DNA of 64,000 nucleotides, taken from contig JAQJVL010002581.1 of assembly GCA_035578905.1 (NCBI GenBank), positions 26,996 to 90,995 of the forward strand. Reading direction: 5' to 3'. This document shows positions 36,285-47,745 of the stretch, piece by piece; position 1 is the first letter of the stretch; each line of letters begins with the position of its first letter. A model generated the notes under the pieces. The model worked only from the letters and a program-made list of their open reading frames with translations. It made no database searches and had not been told where the DNA came from. The DNA comes from Stictocephala bisonia. Lineage: Eukaryota; Arthropoda; Insecta; Hemiptera; Membracidae. The translations under genes were made by a program, and so were the position numbers.

Positions 36285-37225
36285 CATCATCAGGTGACTG
36301 TGCGTGGTGGGAGATATGATCTGTCACACATGCGCTGTCCGCACGCCATTATCAGGTGACTGTGCGTGGTGGGAGATATGATCTGTCACACATGCGCTGT
36401 CCGCACGCCATCATCAGGTGACTGTGCGTGGTGGGAGATATGATCTGTCACACATGCGCTGTCCGCACGCCATTATCAGGTGACTGTGATACGTGGTGGG
36501 AGATATGATCTGTCACACATGCGCTGTCCGCACGCCATTATCAGGTGACTGTGCGTGGTGGGAGATATGATCTGTCACACATGCGCTGTCCGCACGCCAT
36601 TATCAGGTGACTGTGCGTGGTGGGAGATATGATCTGTCACACATGCGCTGTCCGCACGCCATTATCAGGTGACTGTGCGTGGTGGGAGATATGATCTGTC
36701 ACACATGCGCTGTCCGCACGCCATTATCAGGTGACTGTGCGTGGTGGGAGATATGATCTGTCACACATGCGCTGTCCGCACGCCATCATCAGGTGACTGT
36801 GCGTGGTGGGAGATATGATCTGTCACACATGCGCTGTCCGCACGCCATCATCAGGTGACTGTGCGTGGTGGGAGATATGATCTGTCACACATGCGCTGTC
36901 CGCACGCCATTATCAGGTGACTGTGCGTGGTGGGAGATATGATCTGTCACACATGCGCTGTCCGCACGCCATCATCAGGTGACTGTGCGTGGTGGGAGAT
37001 ATGATCTGTCACACATGCGCTGTCCGCACGCCATCATCAGGTGACTGTGCGTGGTGGGAGATATGATTTGTCACACATGCGCTGTCCGCACGCCATTATC
37101 AGGTGACTGTGCGTGGTGGGAGATATGATCTGTCACACATGCGCTGTCCGCACGCCATTATCAGGTGACTGTGCGTGGTGGGAGATATGACCTGTCACAC
37201 ATGCGCTGTCCGCACGCCATTATCC
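36285..37225. repeat. 62-bp minisatellite, ~15 near-identical units
   Basis: Units contain ATTATCAGGTGACTGTGCG, GGTGGGAGATATGATCTGTC and ACACATGCGCTGTCCGCACG. About 15 copies run from 36,289 with only rare changes (ATTATC/ATCATC; one 66-bp unit at 36,475 with GATACGTGG; single C/T changes near 37,068 and 37,191). It is clearly richer in GC than its flanks and begins right after the truncated 5' edge of the retrotransposon. Confidence 0.97.
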
Positions 37226-40200
37226 ATGGGTTTAGTTATACTACCTAAGTTTCACATCCATCTATAAATCTCTTTCACATTGTCTGCCTGATGTAGTACG
37301 TATAATCAACACCCATGGTATAAGTTCATTCTTATTGCATTTCAAATCTTGTGTGGACAATTGCAGTAGTTAATAGATGTATTTGCCAGCGTATCGGCTA
37401 GTGTTAAGGATTCAAACTGCGGAGTCCAGTGGCCAAAGTTCAAATCCCCAATGGAACTTCACGCACAGTCCTGTCTGTGGTCTTTAAGAACTGGTGTGTG
37501 AAATTAAAAACCTTCCAACTTGAACCTTTTGTTTCAAACTTTAACTTAATACACTTTTTGTCTTATATCCCCACCCTGACAACTAACATAACCAGGTTGT
37601 GGAGAATGACTCTAACTACCCACTAGAAACACATACCCTACTCAATCTAGATCAACTTTCTGTACAATAAGCACGTGGTAATTCAATAAACTCTGCTTAT
37701 CTACTTGATGGAATCTGAAATACACATTCTAAACACTCATCACACTTCGTCTTCAATTTCCTTTAAGTACATCACAGTCTGTGTTAACTTCCTACTCTAA
37801 CTAGACGATGCAAGTTATGTGATCTTAGAGCCACATTTGAAGTGACATGGAGCATCGATCTCTCTCCATAAACGTTACTCTGTGGTGAAGTACACTCCAC
37901 AGAATACAGGATAAGAATCGTTAGTTACCTATGTATTAAGGAACGTCCCTCCCCAAACCATGTTTTTTTGAACTTTTTGTAGAACCCGAATGGAATCCAA
38001 ATAAATTCTCTCAGTATTCGGGATTGTATCATCTATTTTGCTGTATAGTAAGAACTGTTCTTGTTTTCAAACAATAATTGTCTTTCATTTGCCTAACAGG
38101 TATTTCTAGTTAGGTATATATTCTTAAGTAACCCTCTCTTACTGTTCCATACTTGAGTATTTATAATTAATTACGATATGGATAATGACGCAAATGTATT
38201 TATTACTTTACTTCATTCTACTACAACACCGCCAGACAATGAGTTTATTATGACATATTTTTGGAGAATATTTATTTATTAAAGGATATTTTTACTAAAT
38301 TTTTTTCCTGAGCCAAATTTGTTTAGTTTAATATGTAATTTCATTTGTGTTTGTATTGATTAAATTTGTCTTGTAAACTAATTATTTCCTAAACATAAAG
38401 TGAATGAAAATGTAAAAGATTCGGGATTGTTTTTCGGTGTTACAAGGCCTTTGGTTATACTTGTAATACAACACGTTTCTATAGTAGTCGTAGATTCACT
38501 TTAAGTGATATTTGAGCACAAAAATAAGCCGTTCCTCGTGTTTAACCAAGACGTGTGTTCCTCAGGGGCAGTATTTTGTAATCAAATTTGATTTAAAAAG
38601 AGAGGATTTTTATATCAAATTGTCTGTATACATTGTAATGAAAACAAATTATCTTCTTATAGTGCAATATGTCAAGAGAAAAAAGCGATAAATTGGCTAT
38701 ATAAAATACATTAAATAATAGTAAATGTCACAAAAGCTAATTTTATCAATTGTTATTTAAGAACACACTTTGGATATCCATTATTCATATTCTTTGCATA
38801 TTAAATAATCAACATTTTTGACGATGTTGACACAAATCTTAAGTTAAACATTCTAAAGTTGTGTTTTTAGACTGTAACACTGTGCTGGACACGGTAACAT
38901 TAAATAATACAAATTCCAGTTCAAACAAATGTTACTTCATGAGCAAATTCTGTCACATTTACTGCTTCTTAGTTTGTAAGAGATACTACAGTTTGTTTGA
39001 TTACAAACTGTATTAAAACTCTTCACATTCTTAAATTGTAATCTAGTATTTACTAGTTCCGGTACTATAATTCCACACCAAACTATCATTAAGGCTATAC
39101 AATTTTTAATTTGCAATCTGCGTCAAATTATTATATGGAATAAACAAATGTCGTGTTCCTTTGTTATATTTACAAAATTATATAAAATTTTAACCTTTTT
39201 TATTAAAACTGATGTCAAAAGCCATTACGTGGAACTTGAGTGACAGTGTGAATATGTAACTTTAGCGCCGCATTGTACTTTATACATTTAGCTACGCCTG
39301 TGTGAAATGACATTCATACAAAAAAATGTCTTAAGGAAGTTCCTTTTCCCTTGACATAAATTAATGTCGTGATCTAAAAATAATTCACATTAAATAAAAA
39401 AAAATGTACATGACCTTTTACTGTCGCGCTACCAGTTGATATGTTTTAAACTACTTTGCGAAATAAATTGTAACTTAGAGCCAGACCTAAACAATTTAAA
39501 GAATACTTAAATACCATAAATCTTTCTCAATGATAATCACTCCTATAAACTTGAATGAACCCGATTTATAAAAATGAAGAAAACTTTGTAAACATCCATA
39601 AAACAAGTTGAAGTCATCAATGTATACTAACTAACTATACTTTAGTATAGCTCACTGTAGTATAGTTCGTTGGTTGATGTTAGTAAAACTAATTGAATAT
39701 GTAAAAGTGCTACAGTTTTGTTTTCATGTATAAATCCTGAAAAATCATAGACAAGCTCAAAATTTAACGTAATTGCTTTTTTAAGAAAACCAGTTATCAG
39801 TATATAGTAAATTGATTTATGTGTCGGATTCAATATTGAACTAAAACAAAAGTAAACCCCCATCGTCCATTGTCGTTGCATAGATAAATAATCGATTTTA
39901 TCGTTTATTTTATCTGAACTTAGTTTTTTTACTATTTTTGTTTCTCATTTGAATATTGAAATTAATTTGTTATTTATTGAAATTAATGTTATATTTACTA
40001 GAACACATATTTGTAAGTTAAGTGAATTTTTCTATGTTTAATGCCGTCTATATTAGTGATTTCAAACCAATAACTAAATATTAAAATTAATTTTGATTAT
40101 GCTAATTCAAGTCTGAAAATGTAATTAAAAGAACTCTATCTGAAAATTACTCATTTTTTAGCAATTATTAATCTGATTATAATTATTACATAAAAAGATA

Positions 40201-43005
40201 AAGGTGGAGGAGAAGTGTGTAAAAAAGAGTTTTATTGCATCTGTTTCAAAAAGTATGATACAAAAATTTTAAAACAAAAGATTGTGTTAATGAAACAAAA
40301 CATATACCCATCTCCCTTTCCTTTCATACTGCTCAATGCTTTCCGTGACCATTCTAGGTCAAGACAAAGAGTTGTGGCTGAGTTATAAATGGGTGACGTT
40401 GAGTATCACAGCGCCTCTTATATAACCTGCAAGCATAACCATAACCTACGAGCATGAAGTCTTATAGACGTGACCATAACCATGCAGTGAATTGCCTGTT
40501 TTAAAGGTAGGGGGTTGTGGCACGACTAACTTGGTAGAAACGTACCATTGAAATAATCTTTTAAGATTATCTTAAAATGGACTATTATAGTAATAGAAAA
40601 GTCTTCCATTACTATCATAGTACATTTAAGATATTCCGATATTGAATCACAGCAAATAGGAAATGATAGGTGCTTTAGAAAACTTGGTTTGATAAATACT
40701 TTTCGTGAAACCAGACTAACAGAAAACTGAAGGGTGTATGAATTAATTGATGTTGATTTAAATCATTACCAATGTATTTCAGACATAAAATTAAGTGGCC
40801 CTCTGAGAACATTCAATATTTTGATCTGCTTTCATTTCCAGCCCTCGGAAGTACGAGTCCCATACAGAGGCCAAAACTAGTTTCATTCATTGTAATTTAC
40901 AATTAAATACAAAATAAGTTTTGTTGAGATCCTTTATATAGAATAAAAGGAAAACATATAAAAAGTCTGTGTGCACTAATTCAAGTTTGAAGGTTTAAAT
41001 AAGTAGTGAGGCACGTGGAGGAGAGAGTGCATAATATACAAAAAGTGCCTGTTAATATACTGTACAATACTGTTTTTAACAATCCCACATTGATTTGTAT
41101 CAATAAAATTCACTAAAATTAGCTGCAATTAATTCTTAACTTTCATTAAATTGCCGTTCCCTTAGAAACTCAATTCAAATTTTGATTTCTGATATGATGT
41201 AGTTTATAACGGTATAGTTTTCATTGAATTTATCCTCGGTAGTTACAGTCTTGCATTATTCTAAAATTAACATAAATCATACTCCAAACACATTAAGAAT
41301 ACAACAGAGGTTATTAATTTTACTAAACATGTACTCACATATAATGTATTACGAACTTTCTGTTGTGGGGCTAGGAGGAAAATCTACGATTGAGTTTTGG
41401 GACTCTTGTTTTCCTAATATACCCACTTAAAAAAACATTTCTTATCGAGTGCATTAATTTATTTTCCAATTATGCTACAATTACAAGTGTAAGTCATCAG
41501 ACAACTTATCACTACGTTTTTTCTAATAATTATTACCTACAATAACGCTTATTTGTTAAGGGAACATGATTGTTTACAGTACGAGTATTGTTGACGTCAG
41601 CCACGAGGTTGGACTGCGGCATTATTGACCTTCCTGACCTCTGAAGGTCAAACCTAGAGGTGGCACTTACCTCTAGCACCTGCAGAATGATGTAAGCAAG
41701 AGGTCGGATCTCTTGGTGGCAGTTAAGTGTTCGAGATAGTTGTCAGAGTTCACCCAGCACAACACCCACGCACCCTACCGGCACACGACACACTGACTGT
41801 AATCACCCTGGATCGTTGAGGGAAGATGTACTGAGGAGGGAATGCGCATGCGCTACCCCCTTGTCCCGCCGGGCCATGCTGTCTGCTAGAGCCTCCACTG
41901 CACTAACCTACCCAAACATCTCTCATTCATTTAGTTCTTCTTTAATGATATTATATGAATTATGTGCAATCATAATATCAGGTTTTGAACTGAAAATTTA
42001 CAAAATAATATAGTGTTGGTAGGAAAAATTTAATCATTAAATACTACTTACAAAATTAACCGCTAATTATAGAGTGTGTAGCAGAATAGAAGCGTTTTTT
42101 TAACTTCCCTAATCCTTAAAAAAACTGATGCTAGGAAGTTGATGGTCAAGTTAAAGTGCTGTGAAAAATTTATGTATTTTTCTTTTTTCTTTCTTTTACT
42201 ATGGAAGTAATGAACATCTGTTGCGTTCTGTATAGTATTATGTACAAATTAGAATACATGTTGTTTTTTATGTGATATTTTCTATTATTTTTTTTAATTG
42301 ATTAAGTTGTTTTATTTTGTTATTTTTCACATATTAAATAAAATAAAATTAAATAATTAAATAAAATATGGCATTTGAGTAAGCTACTTGGTTTAACTTA
42401 ATTCTGAGGCATGCCTTTATATTTTTATACTAAAATGCTTTGATTTTTTTAGGTTAATCCTAATTTTGTATCTGTTTTTGATGAATAAATAAATCAAATA
42501 TAGTTATACTATGATAAAAACTACTATAATAGCATTGTAAGATTGTTTGTGGTTTTTTTTACATACTATAAATATATCAGGAAATATAATTACTTTCGTG
42601 TATATAACCCTTCTCCATCCATTATATCACCACTTCGACATTCATACAAATAAACCAAAGATTATTTTACAATTATGTGTTCCTTTTAGTATAGCAATTA
42701 ATTTAATTCATAGAACAACAGTTAAAATAATAACCTAAAATGTATTTTCCGCATGTTATGTGCATGAAATATTATTAAATATGAAATATTACAGTCACAA
42801 CAAACAAAAAGAATAGTTAGCAGAAGAAAATTAGGGTAGTATTTTCGTTGTCAAATCTAAATTATACTGTTATACTAACTCTACTTGAGGTTTCCGGAAT
42901 AAAATATCAATGAAGGCAGTTGATGAATTAAAAATAAATAAGAGTCAAAAACGTGTAAAGATAGTTTGCAAGTCACAGAGACGCCGATGTTCGTTAGCTA
43001 ACCGA
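37226..43005. other. Long AT-rich stretch without recognised genes
   Basis: Open frames here (37,429-37,626, 39,642-39,881, 41,224-41,430, 41,816-42,013 and 42,547-42,738) are short, isolated and match no family I know. A less AT-rich island at about 41,590-41,900 (GACGTCAGCCACGAGG, AATGCGCATGCGCTACCCC) could be a promoter or repeat fragment. One hairpin is listed separately. Introns or intergenic DNA of a host gene are possible but unproven. Confidence 0.5.
40569..40632. other. 64-nt near-perfect hairpin
   Basis: The left arm starts ATCTTAAAATGGACTAT and the right arm ends ATAGTACATTTAAGAT. About 29 positions pair with roughly three mismatches and one bulge around a short loop (AAAGTC). The length is like a small pre-miRNA or the remnant of a short inverted-repeat element. 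Expression is unknown. Confidence 0.5.
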
Positions 43006-43326
43006 ATATAAAGTCCAGAACCAGTGGACTGAGCAGCGTCCTCGCACGTGTCTGAATGTAAACAAGTTAATATAAAGTCCAGAACCAGTGGACTGAGCAG
43101 CGTCCTCGCACGTGTCTGAATGTAAACAATTTAATATAAAGTCCAGAACCAGTGGACTGAGCAGCGTCCTCGCACGTGTCTGAATGTAAACAAGTTAATA
43201 TTAAGTCCAGAACCAGTGGACTGAGCAGCGTCCTCGTACGTGTCTGAATGTAAACAAGTTAATATAAAGTCCAGAACCAGTGGACTGAGCAGCGTTCTCA
43301 CACGTGTCTGAATGTAAACAAGTTAA
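43006..43326. repeat. 64-bp tandem repeat, five units
   Basis: Five units at exactly 64-bp spacing (CCAGTGGACT at 43,021, 43,085, 43,149, 43,213 and 43,277) contain AAGTCCAGAACCAGTGGACT, GAGCAGCGTCCTCGCACGTG and TCTGAATGTAAACAAGTT. GTCCA...TGGAC forms a small dyad in each unit. Few substitutions separate the units. Confidence 0.95.
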
Positions 43327-44610
43327 GTTTTTTCTTTTTTCTAATATACGTCACGTATTTATATCAGATCTTGCGTATTTGTAAGCAGGCTGTACAGTAA
43401 TGTAAATATGTACGCAAGCCTATTGGTGTATAATAAATTCACTATGAAAAACATTTATTTTTTTCTGCTTGAGGCTTTCACCGTTTAACCATTTAGTTTT
43501 ATTTACAGAGCAAGATGGAGTAACATTATTTTGTATAGCATAGTTAATAATTACTTCCGAGTGAGATAGAATCGCAACATATATCTAAAAGGTTTTATGT
43601 CTAAAATATAAACTCTTTTCTGTATGTACAGTATTATCTGCCTATGATAACTTATTGTCTACTATTGATTAACTGAAATATTTCAAAAATAGTATGCCTA
43701 ATTTTGTATTCAAGTAATTGTTGTCACTGTTTAATTTGTTGACTGCGTAGTATTTTCTAAAACTAGCCGAATAACATAGAATTGTCTAAAATATTAATTT
43801 TGTATCATTATCTAAAAATAAATATAACTGGACATGACTTTATAAAGGGTTTAGCTGTTTGGCAAGCATATATACATTAACTTAATATCATAGTCAACAA
43901 TTCAACTGTCTAGTATAGACAACAATTATAATGTTGTATATATTTAATGTCTACTTCCTCACATGTTCTCTTATGTGCTGTGTAACATAGATATTCTTGA
44001 CTTAAAGAAGCGCTGCTTTAGGGAGTCTATAAACATCTTATCTTCTCCAAAACATAATTGTAAACAAAAATCTCAAAAAAAACAAAACAACAAAACAAAA
44101 AACAAAACATTGTAAACAAATTGTAAACAAAAAAAACAAAAGTTATTCCATGGTTGTCTCCACCTATTTTCCCAGTTGATTTGAACAGAAGGGTCTTTTT
44201 AAGCCAACTGTGCCTACTCGAGATATTGAAACAAACGGTTGAAACAAAATTTTATAACAATATACTTTAAATGTTCATAGGAGTGGGCTATGTTGAGTCG
44301 GTTTCATAGGAGTGGGCTATGTTGAGTCGGTTTCACAAAGGTTTATGAAAATACAACATTTGAAAACATGAGAGTCAATTGGCATACGATCAGCCATGTG
44401 GTTATGGAGCTTGTACTCAAACTACTTGTCATATACTTGTTGATTACCCAATGCGCTCTCATCAAAGAGTACTAGCTTATTGTATTTGCACGTGAGAACA
44501 CTGAATCTAGTGATCCATTTAGCTTTGTGATGGGGTATAATATTCTAACCACTAAGATAGTGTTTTGTTGAACTTTATATTGTATATTTTTTCATGACTA
44601 CCATACGACC

Positions 44611-44682
<72 letters not shown>

Positions 44683-45015
44683 ATTTATTACATCCAAGAA
44701 AAAGTAAAATTCTCATTATTTGCTCTCTAGCTTTGCTACAACCTACTCTATACCTTTAGCTCATGGGATACCATAACAATGTCTCCTTTTGATAATGGTG
44801 TTTATTTCCACATAAATGCTGAAAATGTATTTTAAAACAAACTAGTAAAGCTTTTGTTAGTTCTTACATTAAAAAACAATATCTAAAGGAAATACATAAT
44901 ATTATTTTGAACAGAGAACTTTTCTTAAGATATACGTATATATATATATATATATATATCTTTTATATATATATATATATATGTATGTATGTAAAATGTA
45001 TGTATGTATGTAAAG

Positions 45016-45053
<38 letters not shown>

Positions 45054-45845
45054 TTTAATAGACATCTGAACCAAAACGAACATGATAATCAGCTGAGCCT
45101 ATTGATTCTGTACAATTGAGGAATTTGGAATGTTACCTCAAACAAAAATGCAATAATAAGGCCTACTTCTGTTTATTTTTTTCTCAAAATGTTTTAGAGA
45201 AACTACAAACCCCCAGCCCCTCGACCATTATGTGGCATATAAAATAAATTGCGAGGAAAGCGATTATCTATGAAAACTGAAATGTTTCCAGACCTCATTT
45301 TAATTTTCATCTGTTGATTTTATCTTTCAATTAGAAATGGGACTATACTAATAATAACTTTGAATAGTAAAGATATTAAACATGCCCAATTAAAACGTGA
45401 GGAGGAATTCCAATCTTGTTATTTTAGGTTTACTGATTCAATATTAAGATTAAGAGAAAGTATCACATGAACATTGTTATTTTCCATGAACCAGTGATTT
45501 TCAGGAATAAATCCCATACGCTATGGTAAAAAGTGCCCATACCAATCACTTACGGGATTCCAAGAGAAAAATATTAAAACACGTTTATTTCAAAACAACA
45601 AAATTAATCAAAACGAGTAACAAAGAAAAAACCTTTTTCCTGAAAAACAAATATTTTTTAATATTAGGAAAAGAAACAAAACTGCCTAATAACTTATAGC
45701 ACAACACCAACTACCTTCAGATCAATGTACAAAAATATATTATTTGTAGCCATTAGTTTCTAATGTCCAAATGAATATGAAACCCTTCATCTGTGGGAAT
45801 ATTTTTTTTTTTTTTTTATTCTAATCATTGTTCTAACTGTCAAAG
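43327..45845. other. Mostly unrecognised AT-rich DNA with simple repeats
   Basis: No coding region could be supported. The frame 44,907-45,119 is a translation of AT repeats. Simple repeats inside are: an A-rich ACAAA tract at 44,060-44,145; a 29-bp tandem duplication at 44,276-44,333 (GAGTGGGCTATGTTGAGTCG); a perfect AT tract of ~66 bp at 44,614-44,679; and TA/TATG tracts at 44,930-45,050. Confidence 0.6.
44614..44679. repeat. (AT)n microsatellite
   Basis: Uninterrupted AT dinucleotides for about 66 bp. A second, interrupted TA/TATG tract lies at 44,930-45,050. Confidence 0.97.
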
Positions 45846-45847
45846 CC

Positions 45848-46780
45848 ATATACAGTCAAAAGGTTCCCGGAATCGATGTCCAGAGACACACAGCTTGGTT
45901 GCCGGTGGGAATTTTCTCGTCTATCAGTTAGTACTACTCCTGGAGAAGGGATATAGGTAGCGTGAGTATCGCCCAGCCACCATTGTTCCTCCGTGGAGAG
46001 CACTTTTCGTGTTTCGCGTGTTTAAATTGTCACGTTTTGAAAATGAACAGCTAAAAAACATTAAATTTGGTTTTTTACTTCTAAAGTCATTTTCTGGGAC
46101 ACTTAAAATGTCAATTCAAGCACACGGAATTAAGACGATGAAGAAAAGCTAATTTACGAAAGGCACAAACTTTTCGTGAAGGTCGCATAAACATTGAAGA
46201 TGACTCTCGTAGTGGGCGCTTTTCGACTGCAACCACAGATGACAACATTGAGCGAGTTCCGCAAACTGTCCATGCAAACTGAAGAATAACAATTGATAAT
46301 ATCGTTTATAAGGTAAAATTATCCACACAACAGTTCTAAGGCGCTTACTAGATGCCATTAGGATGAAACGGCTTAAAAAATTAACGAAAAGAACAATTGG
46401 ATTTTGCTGCATTACGATACCCCTGCACATCGATTCTTGTTAGTACGTAACTACCTAGTCAAGCACCACATTACCACGTTAGAACATCCTTGATATTCGC
46501 TTGACTTCATGCCGGCTGATTTCTTACTGTTCACACGGTAAAAACGTCAATATTAGGAAATCGATTTGCAGGTACTAAAGCTGTCAGTAAAAATGCGATA
46601 AAAGTATTAAAATATATTTTAAAAAGTAAGTGTCAAAAGTGTTTTGACCGTCTGTATGATCGAAGGGACAAGTATATTTTTGAAAGAGAAGATTATTTTG
46701 AAGAAATATATGTTTGTACGATTTTATATTTGTCCAATAAACATATTTCAACCAATTCCAGGAACCTTTTGACTATATCT
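45848..46780 (+). mobile_element. Mariner element with internal deletion
   Basis: The terminal inverted repeats are ATACAGTCAAAAGGTTCCCG (45,850) and its imperfect complement CCAGGAACCTTTTGACTATAT (46,758-46,778), each next to a TA as mariners require. The total of ~0.93 kb is shorter than the usual ~1.3 kb because the middle of the transposase is missing. Confidence 0.88.
46036..46720 (+). pseudogene. Mariner transposase fragment
   Basis: Decayed cut-and-paste transposase. The N-terminal paired-type DNA-binding region is recognisable from ENEQLKNIKFG (about 46,042) and FREGRINIEDDSRSGRF (about 46,167-46,217), continuing through TATTDDNIERV. The second catalytic block HYDTPAHRFLLVRNYLV is at about 46,412, followed by YSLDFMPADFLLF (the DFxP/D region, about 46,496) and the C-terminal FDRLYDRRDKYIFE. 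Several stops and shifts occur, and the stretch with the first catalytic Asp is deleted between about 46,310 and 46,390. Confidence 0.85.
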
Positions 46781-46979
46781 CGTAAATTAAATTTAACGAA
46801 TGTTCATCATAAAACATATATTATAATCATTAATAACGTTCCAAAAATATACTTATGTTCAACTGGGTCTCCAAACTCAACCGCACGTAACACAATAATC
46901 ATTTCAGGCATCAGATAGATGAAATTCGTAACTTCAATACAGTAATGTTCAGTGAGAGATTAGGAGAAACACATGGGGG

Positions 46980-47745
46980 ATAATAGCCAGTACCGAAACA
47001 GTTTGGGGTTGTGTACTGTGAGGGAAGTGTTTGCTGATCCTGTGAAACTGGGCCAGCCAGTGCCGAAACAGTTTGGGGTTCTGTACTGTGAGGAAAGTGT
47101 TTGCTGATCCTGTGAACCTGGCCAGCCAGTGCCGAAACAGTTTGAGGTTGTGTACTGTGAGGGAAGTGTTTGCTGATCCTGTGAACCTGGGCCAGCCAGT
47201 GCCGAAACAGTTTGGAGTTGTGTACTGTGAGGAAAGTGTTTGCTGATCCTATGGACCTGGCCAAGTAGTGCCGAAACAGTTTGGGGTTGTGTACTGTGAG
47301 GAAAGTGTTTACTGATCCTGTGGACCTGGCCAACCAGGGCCGAAAAGGTTTGGAGTTGTGTAGTGTGAGGAAAGTGTTTGCTGATCCTGTGGACCTGGCC
47401 AGCCAGTGCCGAAACAGTTTGGAGTTGTGTAGTGTGAGGAAAGTGTTTGCTGATCCTGTGGACCTGGCCAACCAGTGCCGAAACAGTTTGGAGTTGTGTA
47501 GTGTGAGGAAAGTGTTTGCTAATCCTGTGGACCTGGGCCAAGCAGTGCCGAAACAGTTTGAAGTTGTGTAGTGTGAGGAAAGTGTTTGCTAATCCTGTGG
47601 ACCTGGCCAGCCAGTGCCGAAACAGTTTGGAGTTGTGTAGTGTGAGGAAAGTGTTTGCTAATCTTGTGGACCTGGCCAGCCAGTGCCGAAACAGTTTGAA
47701 GTTTTGCAATAAGAGGAAAGTGTTTGCTGATCCTGTGGACAATAA
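46980..47745. repeat. ~69-bp tandem repeat, ~11 units
   Basis: Units of 69-70 bp contain GCCGAAACAGTTTGGAGTTG, TGTGAGGAAAGTGTTTGCTG and ATCCTGTGGACCTGGCCAGC. Because 69 is 23 codons, long repetitive frames stay open on the minus strand (for example 46,960-47,793, with VHRISKHFPH and LQTVSALAG repeats) and in other frames. No non-repeat domain or credible start is attached. Confidence 0.95.

Noticed and set aside
36285..37225. CRISPR array
   Set aside because: Units are directly adjacent with no variable spacers, and the surrounding DNA is animal.
44907..45119. 70-codon frame rich in Tyr/Ile
   Set aside because: It is a translation of TA/TATG microsatellites.
46149..46430. Minus-strand 93-codon frame
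   Set aside because: It is the antisense shadow of the mariner transposase remnant on the plus strand.
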